DNA of 32,783 nucleotides, from assembly GCA_944324085.1 (NCBI GenBank), contig CALUUX010000072.1, positions 1 through 32,783 of the forward strand, in the 5' to 3' direction. The stretch's first letter is position 1. Every line of letters begins with the position of its first letter. A model generated the notes under the pieces. The model was not told where the DNA came from. It worked only from the letters and a program-made list of their open reading frames with translations, and ran no database searches. This stretch comes from an uncultured Mailhella sp. (lineage in GTDB: Bacteria > Desulfobacterota > Desulfovibrionia > Desulfovibrionales > Desulfovibrionaceae). The position numbers and the translations under genes were made by a program. Positions 1-8,166 of the stretch are shown here, in pieces.

Positions 1-44
1 GCTCTCTTTCCCATCCGATGTATTTTCAGAATCAGGGAGGAGTC

Positions 45-1712
45 ATGAAAAGTTCAACTCATCCGCTTGGCACGCTGATCGAAACGGACGTGCTTGTCAT
101 CGGCTCTGGCGCGTCCGGCTGCGGCGCGGCTCTCGGAGCCCGCGAGCAGGGTCTGGATGTCGTGCTGCTGGATAAAGGCAAGCTGGAAAGTTCTGGCTGT
201 ATCGGTGGCGGCAACGACCACTACATGGCCATCCTGAACGAAAAGGGCACGCCCTTCGACAGCGCGGAAGACCTGGTCAAGTTCTACGCCAAGCCTCTGA
301 ACGGCTGGACCCCCGCCATGCTCACCAACGGCTGGTACAACCACATGTACCACATGCTGAAGCGGCTCGAAAAATGCGGCGTGGACTTCAGCAAGAACCC
401 TGACGGCACCTACAAGCGCACGCAGGGATTCGGTCAGCCCGGCACCTGGTGGGTTCACATCGCCAACGGCATGACCATCAAGCGCGTCATGGCCCGCATC
501 GTCCGCGACTCCGGCGTGAACGTCCTTGACCGCATCATGGCCATGAAGATCCTCACCGACGGCGGCAAGGCCTGCGGCGTGCTCGGCTGGAACGTTTCCA
601 CCGGCGAATACGTCATCATTCGCGCCAAGACCGTGGTTTCCGCTCAGGGTCGTTCTTCCACCCGCGGCTACAACAACTCCACGCACAACCCCTACAACGT
701 GTGGATGTACCCCTACAACACGGGCGCGGGCGTGGTGCTCGGCTATGACGTCGGCGCCGCCGTCACCGAACTCGACACCTATCAGCGCGCCACCATGGAG
801 CCCAAGGGTTACGGATGCCCCGGCATGAACGGCATCAACAGCTCCGGCGCTCATGAAATCAGCGCCATCGGCGAACGCTTCATGGGCAAGTACGATCCCA
901 TGTGGGAAAACGGCGTGCGCAACAATCAGATTCAGGGCACCTACCAAGAACAGCTCGAGGGCAATGGGCCGCCTTTCTACATGGATATGCGCCATGTCGA
1001 TCCCGAAGTCGTGCATGAACTGCAGTACATCCTCATGCCCGGCGACAAGGCCACCTTCGGCGACTGGGCCGACTGCACCGGCACCGATTTCCAGCACAAG
1101 CTGCTGGAAGTGGAAATCGGCGAACTCATCTTCGGCGGCACCATCGCGGTGAACGATCAGTTCGAAACCACGATCCCCGGACTGTTCTGCGGCAGCATTT
1201 TCCTGTATTGCTCCGGCGCCATGTGCGGCGGCTTCGAAGCCGGCCGTCAGGCCGCCATGAAGGCTTCCGGCATGGAGCAGGCCGGCAAGATCGACGAAGA
1301 CCTTGCCGCGCAGGTGAAATCCAGCATCTTTGCCCCGCTCGGCAACGATCAGGAACTCACCTACCAGGAACTGGAAGAAGCCGCCCGCAACGTCATGATG
1401 TACTACATGGGCTTCCGTCGCTCCATGGCCGGCATGGAACGCGCTCTGGAAAAGATCACCTTCCTTGAAGAACAGATTCCTCAGCTCCATGCCGACACGC
1501 TGCGCGACCTCATGCGTTGCCATGAATCGTGCGAAGTGCTCAAGGTGTGCGAACTGGCCATCAAGGCCACCATGGAACGCAAGGAAACGGGCCGCTGCGT
1601 CTACAAGATTACCGATTACCCCAAGCTCAATCCCGACATGGCGAAGCCTCTGCTTCTCATCAAGGGCAAGAACGGCACCGAGTACCATTGGGGCAAGGCC
1701 CCTCTTCTGTAG
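45..1712 (+). CDS. FAD-dependent oxidoreductase, AprA/FrdA superfamily (module A flavoprotein)
   Basis: A 555-residue soluble flavoprotein. The N-terminus has a Rossmann FAD-binding fold with GSGASG (residues 20-25) and an acidic residue at the end of the second strand (D43). A GGGNDHY motif follows near residue 60. The C-terminal part has the family hallmark IPGLFCGS, a GAMCGGFEAGRQAA segment, and ERKETGR...TDYP near the end. It lacks the HGxNRLGG signature of fumarate reductases, so it is probably neither fumarate reductase nor APS reductase (motifs compared from memory). No signal peptide is visible, so it should act in the cytoplasm. ATG 45 is preferred over ATG 18 because GGGAGG (35-40) precedes it. 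The next gene, 129 nt downstream, encodes its likely electron donor. Codon use is strongly biased, suggesting high expression. The substrate is unknown; reduction of an organic acid is inference. Confidence 0.85.
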   Translation: MKSSTHPLGTLIETDVLVIGSGASGCGAALGAREQGLDVVLLDKGKLESSGCIGGGNDHYMAILNEKGTPFDSAEDLVKFYAKPLNGWTPAMLTNGWYNHMYHMLKRLEKCGVDFSKNPDGTYKRTQGFGQPGTWWVHIANGMTIKRVMARIVRDSGVNVLDRIMAMKILTDGGKACGVLGWNVSTGEYVIIRAKTVVSAQGRSSTRGYNNSTHNPYNVWMYPYNTGAGVVLGYDVGAAVTELDTYQRATMEPKGYGCPGMNGINSSGAHEISAIGERFMGKYDPMWENGVRNNQIQGTYQEQLEGNGPPFYMDMRHVDPEVVHELQYILMPGDKATFGDWADCTGTDFQHKLLEVEIGELIFGGTIAVNDQFETTIPGLFCGSIFLYCSGAMCGGFEAGRQAAMKASGMEQAGKIDEDLAAQVKSSIFAPLGNDQELTYQELEEAARNVMMYYMGFRRSMAGMERALEKITFLEEQIPQLHADTLRDLMRCHESCEVLKVCELAIKATMERKETGRCVYKITDYPKLNPDMAKPLLLIKGKNGTEYHWGKAPLL

Positions 1713-1739
1713 AGCCCTTTCCGTCTGAAACTGTCTGCC

Positions 1740-1814
1740 GGGGCAACGACGCCCCGCGGCGGTTTCCCGGCGTCGGAACTCTCATCCGACGCCCCCCTCC
1801 CGGTCATCCGGGAG
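1740..1814 (+). other. Three intercistronic hairpins between module A genes
   Basis: Three consecutive perfect inverted repeats lie between the two module A genes: GGGGC/GCCCC (1740-1744 and 1751-1755), GGCGTCGGA/TCCGACGCC (1769-1777 and 1785-1793, 7-nt loop) and CTCCCGG/CCGGGAG (1797-1803 and 1808-1814, 4-nt loop). None is followed by a T-run, so they look like mRNA processing or stability elements rather than terminators. The last ends 14 nt before the AAGGAG ribosome binding site (1829-1834) of the next gene. Confidence 0.5.
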
Positions 1815-1841
1815 CGGATCAGTCACTCAAGGAGTATTATC

Positions 1842-3533
1842 ATGCCGCCTAGATATAGTCGTGAAATCACCCTGCCCATCGTCATGGGCGACAGCCTCAA
1901 GGAGCAGTTCCGCACCTCGCCGTGCGAGCATTTCTGCCCCGCGGGCAATTCCATCCAGAAGATGCAGGCTCTTGTGGAAAAGGGCGAATTCGGTGAAGCC
2001 CTGCGCTACCTGCGCGCCAAGAACCCCTTCCCCGGTGTGACCGGCCGCGTGTGCCCGCACTTCTGCCAGTCCAACTGCAACCGCGCCGGCTATGACGCCT
2101 GCGTGAACACCCGCGCCCTCGAACGCGCCGTCTTCGACTACGCTCCCTACGGTTCGGCTCTGTTCAAACGCCGTCCCGCCACCGGCAAGAGCGTCGGCGT
2201 TATCGGCGGCGGCCCCGCCGGCCTTACCGCGGCCTACTTCCTGGCCCTTCTCGGCCACGACGTCACCGTGTACGAAGCCAATCCCGTGCTCGGCGGCATG
2301 ACCCGCTACGGCGTGCCGGACTTCCGTCTGCCCCGCGACGTGGTCGACCGTGAAATCGGCTGGATCCTCGAAGTGGGCGTGCGCGCCCGCGTCAATACCA
2401 TGGTCGGCCGCGACATCTCCTTCGCCGACGTGCGCGCCGCGCATGACGCCGTCATTGTGACCACCGGCACTCCCAAGGAAAACAGCCTGCCCATCCCCGG
2501 CTGCGAAACCGCTGTGAAGGCCGTTGAATTCCTGCGCGCCGCCTCTCTCGGCCTGCGTCCCGAAGTGGGCAAGCGCGTGGTCGTCATGGGCGGCGGCGGC
2601 GTCGGCTTCGACGCCGCGTTCGTGGCTCGTCGTCTCGGCGCGGAAGAAGTGCACGTCATCTGCCTCGAAAAGGCCGGTGAAATGCGCGCTCCTGCGGAAG
2701 ACCTGGAACAGGCCGCGGAAGAAGGCATCCAGATCCACAATTCCTGCACCATGTCCGCCATCCGCACCAAGGACGGCAAGACCGCCGGCGTGGATTACTT
2801 TGAAGTGCAGGAATGCCGCTTCGACGAAAAGGGTCACCTCACCCTCGTGCCCGTGCAGGGCGGCGAGCACACCCTTGACTGCGATACCGTCATCTTCGCC
2901 GTCGGCATGAAGACGGATCTCGGTTTCATGGCCGAAGCCGGCGTCAACCTCACGCCCCGCAATTGGATTGTGGTGGACGGCAAGCAGGCCAGCTCCGTTG
3001 AAGGCATCTTCGCCGCCGGCGACGTGTCTTCCGGCCCCGCTTCCATCGCCGGCGCCATCGGCGACGGCCGTCGCGCCGCCTTCGGCGCGCATGCCTATCT
3101 GACCGGTGAAAATTCCCGCGTGTACGTCATCGGCGACGACAACACCATCGTGGCCCGCGACGACATGGCCGGAACCAAGGAACCCTATGTGGTGCCCATG
3201 GAAGAGATCTACGGCATTCTCCAGTACGAGAAGACCGAACCTCAGAAGCAGGCCTACGCCAACCACATGGACTTCACGGAAAACAACGCCGGCTACACCG
3301 CCGAACAGGCTCAGCTCGAAGCCGCCCGCTGCATGCACTGCGGCCACTGCAAGGGCTGCGGCACCTGCGTGGACGACTGCCCCGGCTACGTGCTTGAACT
3401 CAAGCACCTGGAAGACGGACGCGACCGCCCCGAAGTGGCCCACGGCGACGAATGCTGGCACTGCGCCAACTGCCGCACCAGCTGCCCCACCGGAGCCATA
3501 GGCTTCCGCTTCCCGCTCCGCATGCAGGTCTAA
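1842..3533 (+). CDS. GltD-like FAD/NAD(P) oxidoreductase with C-terminal ferredoxin domains
   Basis: A 563-residue iron-sulfur flavoprotein resembling the small subunit of glutamate synthase and dihydropyrimidine dehydrogenase domains I-II. The N-terminus carries Fe-S-type cysteines (C28, C32, C71, C75, C79). It is followed by an FAD-binding GGGPAG (122-127) and a second dinucleotide-binding GGGGVG (250-255), expected to hold NAD(P)H. The C-terminus adds two 4Fe-4S motifs: a six-cysteine run (C497, 500, 503, 506, 509, 513) and C538/541/544/548. The last motif closely resembles the second cluster of the separate ferredoxin at 9482-9736, so this protein looks like an oxidoreductase fused to the ferredoxin partner used in modules B and C. 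Likely role: moving electrons between NAD(P)H and the flavoprotein encoded just upstream (inference). The start has AAGGAG 7 nt upstream. A strong terminator follows the stop. Confidence 0.88.
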   Translation: MPPRYSREITLPIVMGDSLKEQFRTSPCEHFCPAGNSIQKMQALVEKGEFGEALRYLRAKNPFPGVTGRVCPHFCQSNCNRAGYDACVNTRALERAVFDYAPYGSALFKRRPATGKSVGVIGGGPAGLTAAYFLALLGHDVTVYEANPVLGGMTRYGVPDFRLPRDVVDREIGWILEVGVRARVNTMVGRDISFADVRAAHDAVIVTTGTPKENSLPIPGCETAVKAVEFLRAASLGLRPEVGKRVVVMGGGGVGFDAAFVARRLGAEEVHVICLEKAGEMRAPAEDLEQAAEEGIQIHNSCTMSAIRTKDGKTAGVDYFEVQECRFDEKGHLTLVPVQGGEHTLDCDTVIFAVGMKTDLGFMAEAGVNLTPRNWIVVDGKQASSVEGIFAAGDVSSGPASIAGAIGDGRRAAFGAHAYLTGENSRVYVIGDDNTIVARDDMAGTKEPYVVPMEEIYGILQYEKTEPQKQAYANHMDFTENNAGYTAEQAQLEAARCMHCGHCKGCGTCVDDCPGYVLELKHLEDGRDRPEVAHGDECWHCANCRTSCPTGAIGFRFPLRMQV

Positions 3534-3564
3534 TCGCCTCCGCGAGCTAAAACGCAAAAAACAC

Positions 3565-3608
3565 AGACGCCCTGTCCGCTTCTCCCCGGACAGGGCGTCT
3601 TGTTGTTC
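3565..3608 (+). terminator. Rho-independent terminator after module A
   Basis: A perfect 14-bp stem (AGACGCCCTGTCCG, 3565-3578, with its complement at 3587-3600) and an 8-nt loop, followed by TTGTTGTT. An A-rich stretch precedes the stem, so it may also work weakly on the other strand. Confidence 0.9.
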
Positions 3609-4252
3609 TCCGCCAACAAACGACACGCCCGACAGGACTTTCACAAAACGCGATCCAAGAAGAAAATGCCTTTCGCCTCAGGTTCCCGCGCACCCCCCTC
3701 ACACGGAAAACAGGCCTTCACATCGTCACTATGCCCCTCTCGCTTCCGATTAAAACGCAACGCTCCTAACATCTGAACGCGCCTCAAAAGACGTCGGTTT
3801 CCGCCGTCATGCGAGATGTCGGAAAAATTCCCACATGTTCAGTAACATGCGCCATGAAAGATCACGCGACGTCAAGATCTACGCGCGCATGTCACAACTA
3901 TGTGATAATAGGCACATACTGCATAGCGAGTCATACCCTTCCGAGGCTCGCGTCTTTTACTTTTCCCCCGCTAATGCTCTGCCATTTTTCCCCGCCGCTC
4001 GGCGTGTCTGCGCCTTTCTCTTCCTGAATCGCCGCCAAAAAATCCTTGCCCCGTCACCATTTTCTTTTTCATCGCCCCGTCGGCATTCCCGCTTTTTCTT
4101 ATCATTTCAGTAAGAAATCACTGTTTTTCATTAAAACGGCCCACTGATTTTTCTGTCCAAACATGTATGATTTCATCAAACAAAAACAAAAAATTATCGC
4201 TTTGACTTCTTTTAGATAAAATGTGATTTTTCTATCAATTTAAGACATATTT
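3609..4252. other. Long intergenic region upstream of module B
   Basis: No convincing gene. The short open frames here have no ribosome binding site and read as low-complexity translations. Base composition falls to strongly AT-rich from about 4080 to 4260, unlike the flanking genes. Two operator-like inverted repeats are visible: CATGTTCAGTAACATG (3834-3849, perfect 6-bp arms) and TGTCACA-ACTA-TGTGATA (3890-3907, one mismatch). Either could bind a Crp/Fnr or other dimeric regulator; I cannot assign one. No well-spaced sigma-70 promoter could be picked with confidence, although TTGACT occurs at 4202-4207. Confidence 0.5.
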
Positions 4253-4362
4253 TCAGTTTCCGGGGCAAGCAAGCTGCCATTTTCCAAGGGGACGGAAAAG
4301 CCGGAAACCTGAGGCAGAGGATTTTTTCTTCCAAATCCGAAAATGCACGGAGATTTTCGGAT
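4253..4362 (+). promoter_or_regulatory. Structured leader with overlapping inverted repeats upstream of module B
   Basis: Four pairings are visible. GTTTCCGG (4256-4263) pairs with CCGGAAAC (4301-4308). CTGCC (about 4274-4278) pairs with GGCAG (4313-4317). TTTTCC pairs with GGAAAA inside that segment. ATCCGAAAAT (4335-4344) pairs perfectly with ATTTTCGGAT (4353-4362). The first two cross each other, so they would be mutually exclusive or form a pseudoknot. A six-T run (4322-4327) lies just after the second stem. This is the layout of an attenuator or riboswitch-like leader, but the function is inference and it matches no class I recognise. Confidence 0.4.
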
Positions 4363-4434
4363 ATTTTCCGTTTCACCGTGAAGCCTGTTCAGACGTGCCG
4401 CCGGGGGGCGGACGCCTGGCGAGGACGATGGCCA

Positions 4435-4707
4435 ATGATACAGCATATCGACGACGCCAAATGCGTCGGCTGCGGCGTATGCGTGCAGAAATGTCCTTTG
4501 GACACCATTCGACTCAACGAACAGGGTAAGGCTTACATCGCCTATCCGGACGACTGCATGACCTGTTTTGTCTGTGAAAGACTCTGCCCCGCCGGAGCCA
4601 TTTTCGTACATCCATTCAAGGAAAAACTGCCCCCGGTCTTTCCGGGTCCCCGGTACGACGCCGTGGAGGGCAACGACCTCAGGGACAAGGAGGTCTATCA
4701 TGCCTGA
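4435..4707 (+). CDS. Two-cluster 4Fe-4S ferredoxin subunit, AprB-like (module B)
   Basis: A 90-residue bacterial-type ferredoxin with two CxxCxxCxxxCP motifs (C10, 13, 16, 20 and C41, 44, 47, 51). It resembles the iron-sulfur core of the APS reductase beta subunit but lacks that protein's long C-terminal tail, which wraps around the partner flavoprotein. ATG 4435 is chosen over the upstream in-frame GTG at 4378 because GAGGA (4421-4425) lies at a good distance. The stop overlaps the start of the flavoprotein gene by 8 nt (4700-4707), implying translational coupling and a stoichiometric complex. Likely role: passing electrons to or from the flavin of the neighbouring subunit. Confidence 0.88.
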   Translation: MIQHIDDAKCVGCGVCVQKCPLDTIRLNEQGKAYIAYPDDCMTCFVCERLCPAGAIFVHPFKEKLPPVFPGPRYDAVEGNDLRDKEVYHA

Positions 4708-6421
4708 CAGAACGACTCATGTGGTGGAAAGCGACCTGCTCATCATCGGCGGCGGTTCCGCCGGTCTCTGGGCGGCGAAACGGTTCACGGAACTCATGCC
4801 CGAACGCAAGGTCGTCATCGTGGACAAGGGCCCCAAGGAATGGGGCGGCCTCATGTCCATGGCCGGCGGCGACTTCGACGCCGTTCTTCCCGGCGACGAT
4901 CTGGACGCCTGGGTTGAAGACTTCGTCTACTATTTCGACGGCCTCTGCGATCAGGAACAGATCGAGGAATTTCTGCGTCGTTCCCATGACCGTCTGGAAG
5001 ATTATCAGCGCTACGGCTGCGAATTTTTCCATAAGGAAGACGGCACTCTCAAGAGCATTCCGCAGCGCGGCCTTCCGCACGTCAAGCTGTATCCCGCCAA
5101 ACTGGTGGGTCGCGGCGGCGAAGACATGGTGCGCAGCCTCGTGCGCCAGCTCCGCAAGGTCAACGTCACCAGCCTCGGCCGCATCATGGTGACCGACCTT
5201 CTCAAGAAAAATGGACGCGTCGTCGGCGCCGTGGGCTTTGATTCCATCACCGGCGACTTCTACCGCTTCCGCGCGCAGGTAGTCATCGCCGCCACGGGCG
5301 TAGGCGGCTGGAAAACCTCCTACGGCAAGAACACCCCCACCGGCGAAGGCGTGGAAATGGTGTGGAACGCCGGCGCGAGCCTCAAGGACTTCGAGTTCAG
5401 CCGCGTGTGGAACATGCCCCGCTACTTCGGGTGGGAAGGTCAGACCAAGCTCATTCCCCTGGGCGCGCGATTCGTCAACGCCAAGGGCGAGCCCTTCATG
5501 GAAAAGTATTCCCCCGTTCTCGGGGTGAACACCGACCCGCATTTCATCACCATAGCCATGGCTATGGAAATCCGCGCCGGTCGCGGCCCCATATACTTCG
5601 ACATAAGCCGCATCAATCCGGACGATCTGATTCTGCTCAAGCCCCAGAACGGCTGGCAGCTCATGAACTATGAAAAGCTGTGCAAGCTCGGCATGGATCT
5701 GTTCCGCGACAACACCGAATGGCTGCCGCAGATGACCATTTCCTACGGCGGCATGGAAGCCGGCGTCAAAGGAACCACCAATGTGGAAGGTCTCTTTGCC
5801 GCAGGCACGGCCAGAAGCACCGAGCCTGGCGTGTACGCCGGCGGCTTCGCGCTTATGACCACCTCCGTCACGGGCCATCTGGCTGGTGAAGGCGCGGCCG
5901 AGTTCCTCGCTTCCGCCGCTCCCGTCGAAGACGACGCCGTCGATGAAGACATCGACGCCCTGCGCGACGCCATTTTTGAACCGCTCGGCCGCGAAGGACT
6001 CGCCCCCCGCGACGTGCTGAAGAAAATTCAGGCCGCCATGTTCCCCTATGACGTCTCCATTCTGAAGACGGAAGCCTCCCTCCAGCGCGCGCTTGACGAG
6101 ATCACCCGCATCCGCAACGAAGAAGTGCCGCAGATGGCCGCCGCCGATCCTCACTACCTGCTCAAGCTGCGCGAAGTGCGCTCCATGGCTCTCGTGAGCG
6201 AACTCTACCTGCGCGCGTCTCTGGAACGCCGTGAATCCCGCGCCGGACATTTCCGCGAAGACTACCCCCATCGCGCCGATGACGGACTGGCGTGGATCAT
6301 CATCCAGCGCGGCGAAAACGGTGAGATGGAATTCAGTAGAAAACGCGTTCCCCTGGAACGTTACCGTCACCCCATCACCCGTTACTATCAGGACAATTTC
6401 CGTTTCACGGAAGAACACTAA
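4700..6421 (+). CDS. FAD-dependent oxidoreductase, AprA/FrdA superfamily (module B flavoprotein)
   Basis: A 573-residue cytoplasmic flavoprotein. The FAD-binding GGGSAG is at residues 17-22. Family motifs follow: an ATGVGG segment in mid-protein, VEGLFAAGTARS, and ESRAGHFREDYP near the C-terminus. The last is typical of the succinate dehydrogenase/fumarate reductase flavoprotein C-terminal domain. At the position where the A and C flavoproteins have GNDH it reads AGGDFDAV. The HGxNRLGG fumarate reductase signature is absent. AAGGAGG lies about 6 nt before ATG 4700, which overlaps the end of the ferredoxin gene. The transporter gene starts 30 nt after the stop. Together they suggest an imported substrate oxidised or reduced by a ferredoxin-linked flavoenzyme. 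The substrate cannot be read from the sequence. Confidence 0.85.
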   Translation: MPDRTTHVVESDLLIIGGGSAGLWAAKRFTELMPERKVVIVDKGPKEWGGLMSMAGGDFDAVLPGDDLDAWVEDFVYYFDGLCDQEQIEEFLRRSHDRLEDYQRYGCEFFHKEDGTLKSIPQRGLPHVKLYPAKLVGRGGEDMVRSLVRQLRKVNVTSLGRIMVTDLLKKNGRVVGAVGFDSITGDFYRFRAQVVIAATGVGGWKTSYGKNTPTGEGVEMVWNAGASLKDFEFSRVWNMPRYFGWEGQTKLIPLGARFVNAKGEPFMEKYSPVLGVNTDPHFITIAMAMEIRAGRGPIYFDISRINPDDLILLKPQNGWQLMNYEKLCKLGMDLFRDNTEWLPQMTISYGGMEAGVKGTTNVEGLFAAGTARSTEPGVYAGGFALMTTSVTGHLAGEGAAEFLASAAPVEDDAVDEDIDALRDAIFEPLGREGLAPRDVLKKIQAAMFPYDVSILKTEASLQRALDEITRIRNEEVPQMAAADPHYLLKLREVRSMALVSELYLRASLERRESRAGHFREDYPHRADDGLAWIIIQRGENGEMEFSRKRVPLERYRHPITRYYQDNFRFTEEH

Positions 6422-6451
6422 TACTCCTTTCCCCTTCAGGAGAAACACACC

Positions 6452-7921
6452 ATGGCTGCTACCAGCACCGTTGCCGCCGCGCCTAAAAAGCCGAGCGTTA
6501 TGTATTTTGTTCACGCTATCATCTGCCTTGCCATCATGTTCGGCTTCGGGCAGATCGCTCCCATTGAACCGCTCACCCCGCTGGGCATGAACCTTATCGG
6601 CGTCTTCCTCGGCGTCCTCTACGGCTGGATCTTCATCGACATCATCTGGCCCAGCATCGCCGGCCTTCTGGCCCTCATGCTCGTCGGCGGCATGAAACCC
6701 GGCATGCTTCTCAACAAGAGCTTCGGCGACCCCATCGTCGTCATGATGTTCTTCATCTTCGTGTTCTGCGCCACCATCAACTACTACGGCCTTTCCAAGT
6801 TCATCTCGCTGTGGTTCATCACCCGCAAGGCCGTCGCCGGCAAACCCTGGCTGTTCACCTACACCTTCCTCGCCTCCATCATGATCCTCGGCGGCCTGAC
6901 CAGCGCGTCGCCTGCGGCCGTTATCGGTTGGAGCATCCTCTACGGCGTGTGCGAAGTGTGCGGATATAAGAAGGGTGACGGCTACCCCACCATGATGGTC
7001 TTCGGCATCGTCTACGCCGCTCAGGTGGGCATGGCTCTCATTCCCTTCAAGCAGGCCGCCCTTACCGTCATGAGCGCCTATGAAACCATGTCCGGCACGC
7101 ACATCGACTACGCCAAGTACATGTTCATCGCGCTGGTCGCCTGCGCCCTGTGCTCCCTGCTCTTCCTGCTCATCGGCAAGTACGTCTTCCGTCCTGACGT
7201 GAGCAAGCTCGCCGACCTCGACGCCAGCAAGCTCGACAAGGACCAGAGCCTCACTCTCAACAACGTGCAGAAGTCGGTGCTCGGCTTCCTGTTCGCCCTG
7301 GTGGCCCTGCTGCTTATTCCCGCCTTCCTGCCCAAGGATCTGCTGATCGTCAAGTTCCTCAAGAGCATCGGCAACACCGGCATATGCATGCTCCTCGTGG
7401 GCATCATGTGCTTCATCAAGGTCAACGGCAAACCGCTCCTCCGCTTCAAAGCCATGGTGGACGACGGCGTGGCCTGGGGCATCATCTTCATCCTCGCCAT
7501 GGTTCAGCCTCTCTCCGGCGTCATGGCCAACCCCGCCAGCGGCATCACGCCCTTCCTTATGTCCGTGCTTGAACCGCTGTTCGGATCCGGTTCCCCCATG
7601 TTCTTCGCTCTGTGCATGGGCTTCCTGGCCACCGTTCTCACCCAGTTCATCAACAACGGCGCCGTGGGCGTGGCTCTCATGCCCATCATCTTCAGCTACT
7701 GCACCAACATGGGCGTGGCTCCGGAACTGCCCGTCATCATGGTCGTCATGGGCGTGCATCTGGCCTTCCTCACGCCTGCCGCCAGCTCCAGCGCCGCGCT
7801 TCTGCACGGCAACGAATGGGCCAGCACCAAGAGCATCTGGAAGTCTTCCCCCATCGTCATCGTGCTCTCCTGGGCTCTGATGAGCGCCGTCATCGCCGTC
7901 ATGGGCGCGTTCCTCTTCTAA
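6452..7921 (+). CDS. SLC13/ion-transporter-superfamily anion permease (module B)
   Basis: A 489-residue polytopic membrane protein with roughly a dozen hydrophobic segments and two similarly organised halves. Conserved-looking polar turns include GGLTSASPAAVIGW in the first half and NNGAVGVALMPI plus LTPAASSSAALLHGNEW in the second. These resemble the substrate/Na+-binding hairpins of divalent anion:Na+ symporters and related ion transporters. A SAGGAGA-type ribosome binding site (AGGAGA, 6438-6443) precedes the ATG, and the gap from the flavoprotein is only 30 nt, so it belongs to the same operon. It probably imports the substrate of the module B enzyme, plausibly a carboxylate or sulfonate; the exact anion is unknown. 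It does not look like a recent duplicate of the module C carrier. Confidence 0.75.
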   Translation: MAATSTVAAAPKKPSVMYFVHAIICLAIMFGFGQIAPIEPLTPLGMNLIGVFLGVLYGWIFIDIIWPSIAGLLALMLVGGMKPGMLLNKSFGDPIVVMMFFIFVFCATINYYGLSKFISLWFITRKAVAGKPWLFTYTFLASIMILGGLTSASPAAVIGWSILYGVCEVCGYKKGDGYPTMMVFGIVYAAQVGMALIPFKQAALTVMSAYETMSGTHIDYAKYMFIALVACALCSLLFLLIGKYVFRPDVSKLADLDASKLDKDQSLTLNNVQKSVLGFLFALVALLLIPAFLPKDLLIVKFLKSIGNTGICMLLVGIMCFIKVNGKPLLRFKAMVDDGVAWGIIFILAMVQPLSGVMANPASGITPFLMSVLEPLFGSGSPMFFALCMGFLATVLTQFINNGAVGVALMPIIFSYCTNMGVAPELPVIMVVMGVHLAFLTPAASSSAALLHGNEWASTKSIWKSSPIVIVLSWALMSAVIAVMGAFLF

Positions 7922-7966
7922 TTACGAAGTTCTCTCCGCGCAGGGGCAAGACGCCCCGGCCTCCCG

Positions 7967-8008
7967 GAAGCCCCGTTCCGCCCCCGCGAAACGGGGCTTC
8001 TCGTTCCC
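7967..8008 (+). terminator. Hairpin terminator after module B
   Basis: An 11-bp perfect stem GAAGCCCCGTT / AACGGGGCTTC (7967-7977 and 7990-8000) with a 12-nt loop and a short, interrupted T-run (TCGTT). A second small hairpin GGGGC-AAGAC-GCCCC sits just upstream, near 7942-7957. It is almost the same as the one after the module A flavoprotein. Confidence 0.65.
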
Positions 8009-8166
8009 TCCGCCTTGCCTTTTCTTCCCCTCTGCTGCTACACCAATGCCGTGGCGAACCTTTTCGGCGTCCGCTTTCCCACAAGCCGCCGGGGACGCCA
8101 ACCGACTTGCCACTCCGAACGCTCTTCGAGCGAATCTTTCCAACCGTCAGAACATCCGGCCCTTCG

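Noticed and set aside
54..1688. Long minus-strand open frame opposite the module A flavoprotein
   Set aside because: A shadow of the plus-strand gene caused by high GC at third positions; its translation is low in complexity and rich in His, Ala, Gly and Val.
3809..4113. Short open frames in the spacer before module B
   Set aside because: No ribosome binding site, Phe/Ser/Arg-rich translations and no family resemblance.
4679..7807. 1042-residue minus-strand open frame opposite module B
   Set aside because: It covers two well-supported plus-strand genes, has a His/Glu/Asp/Gly-rich shadow composition and no recognisable domain.
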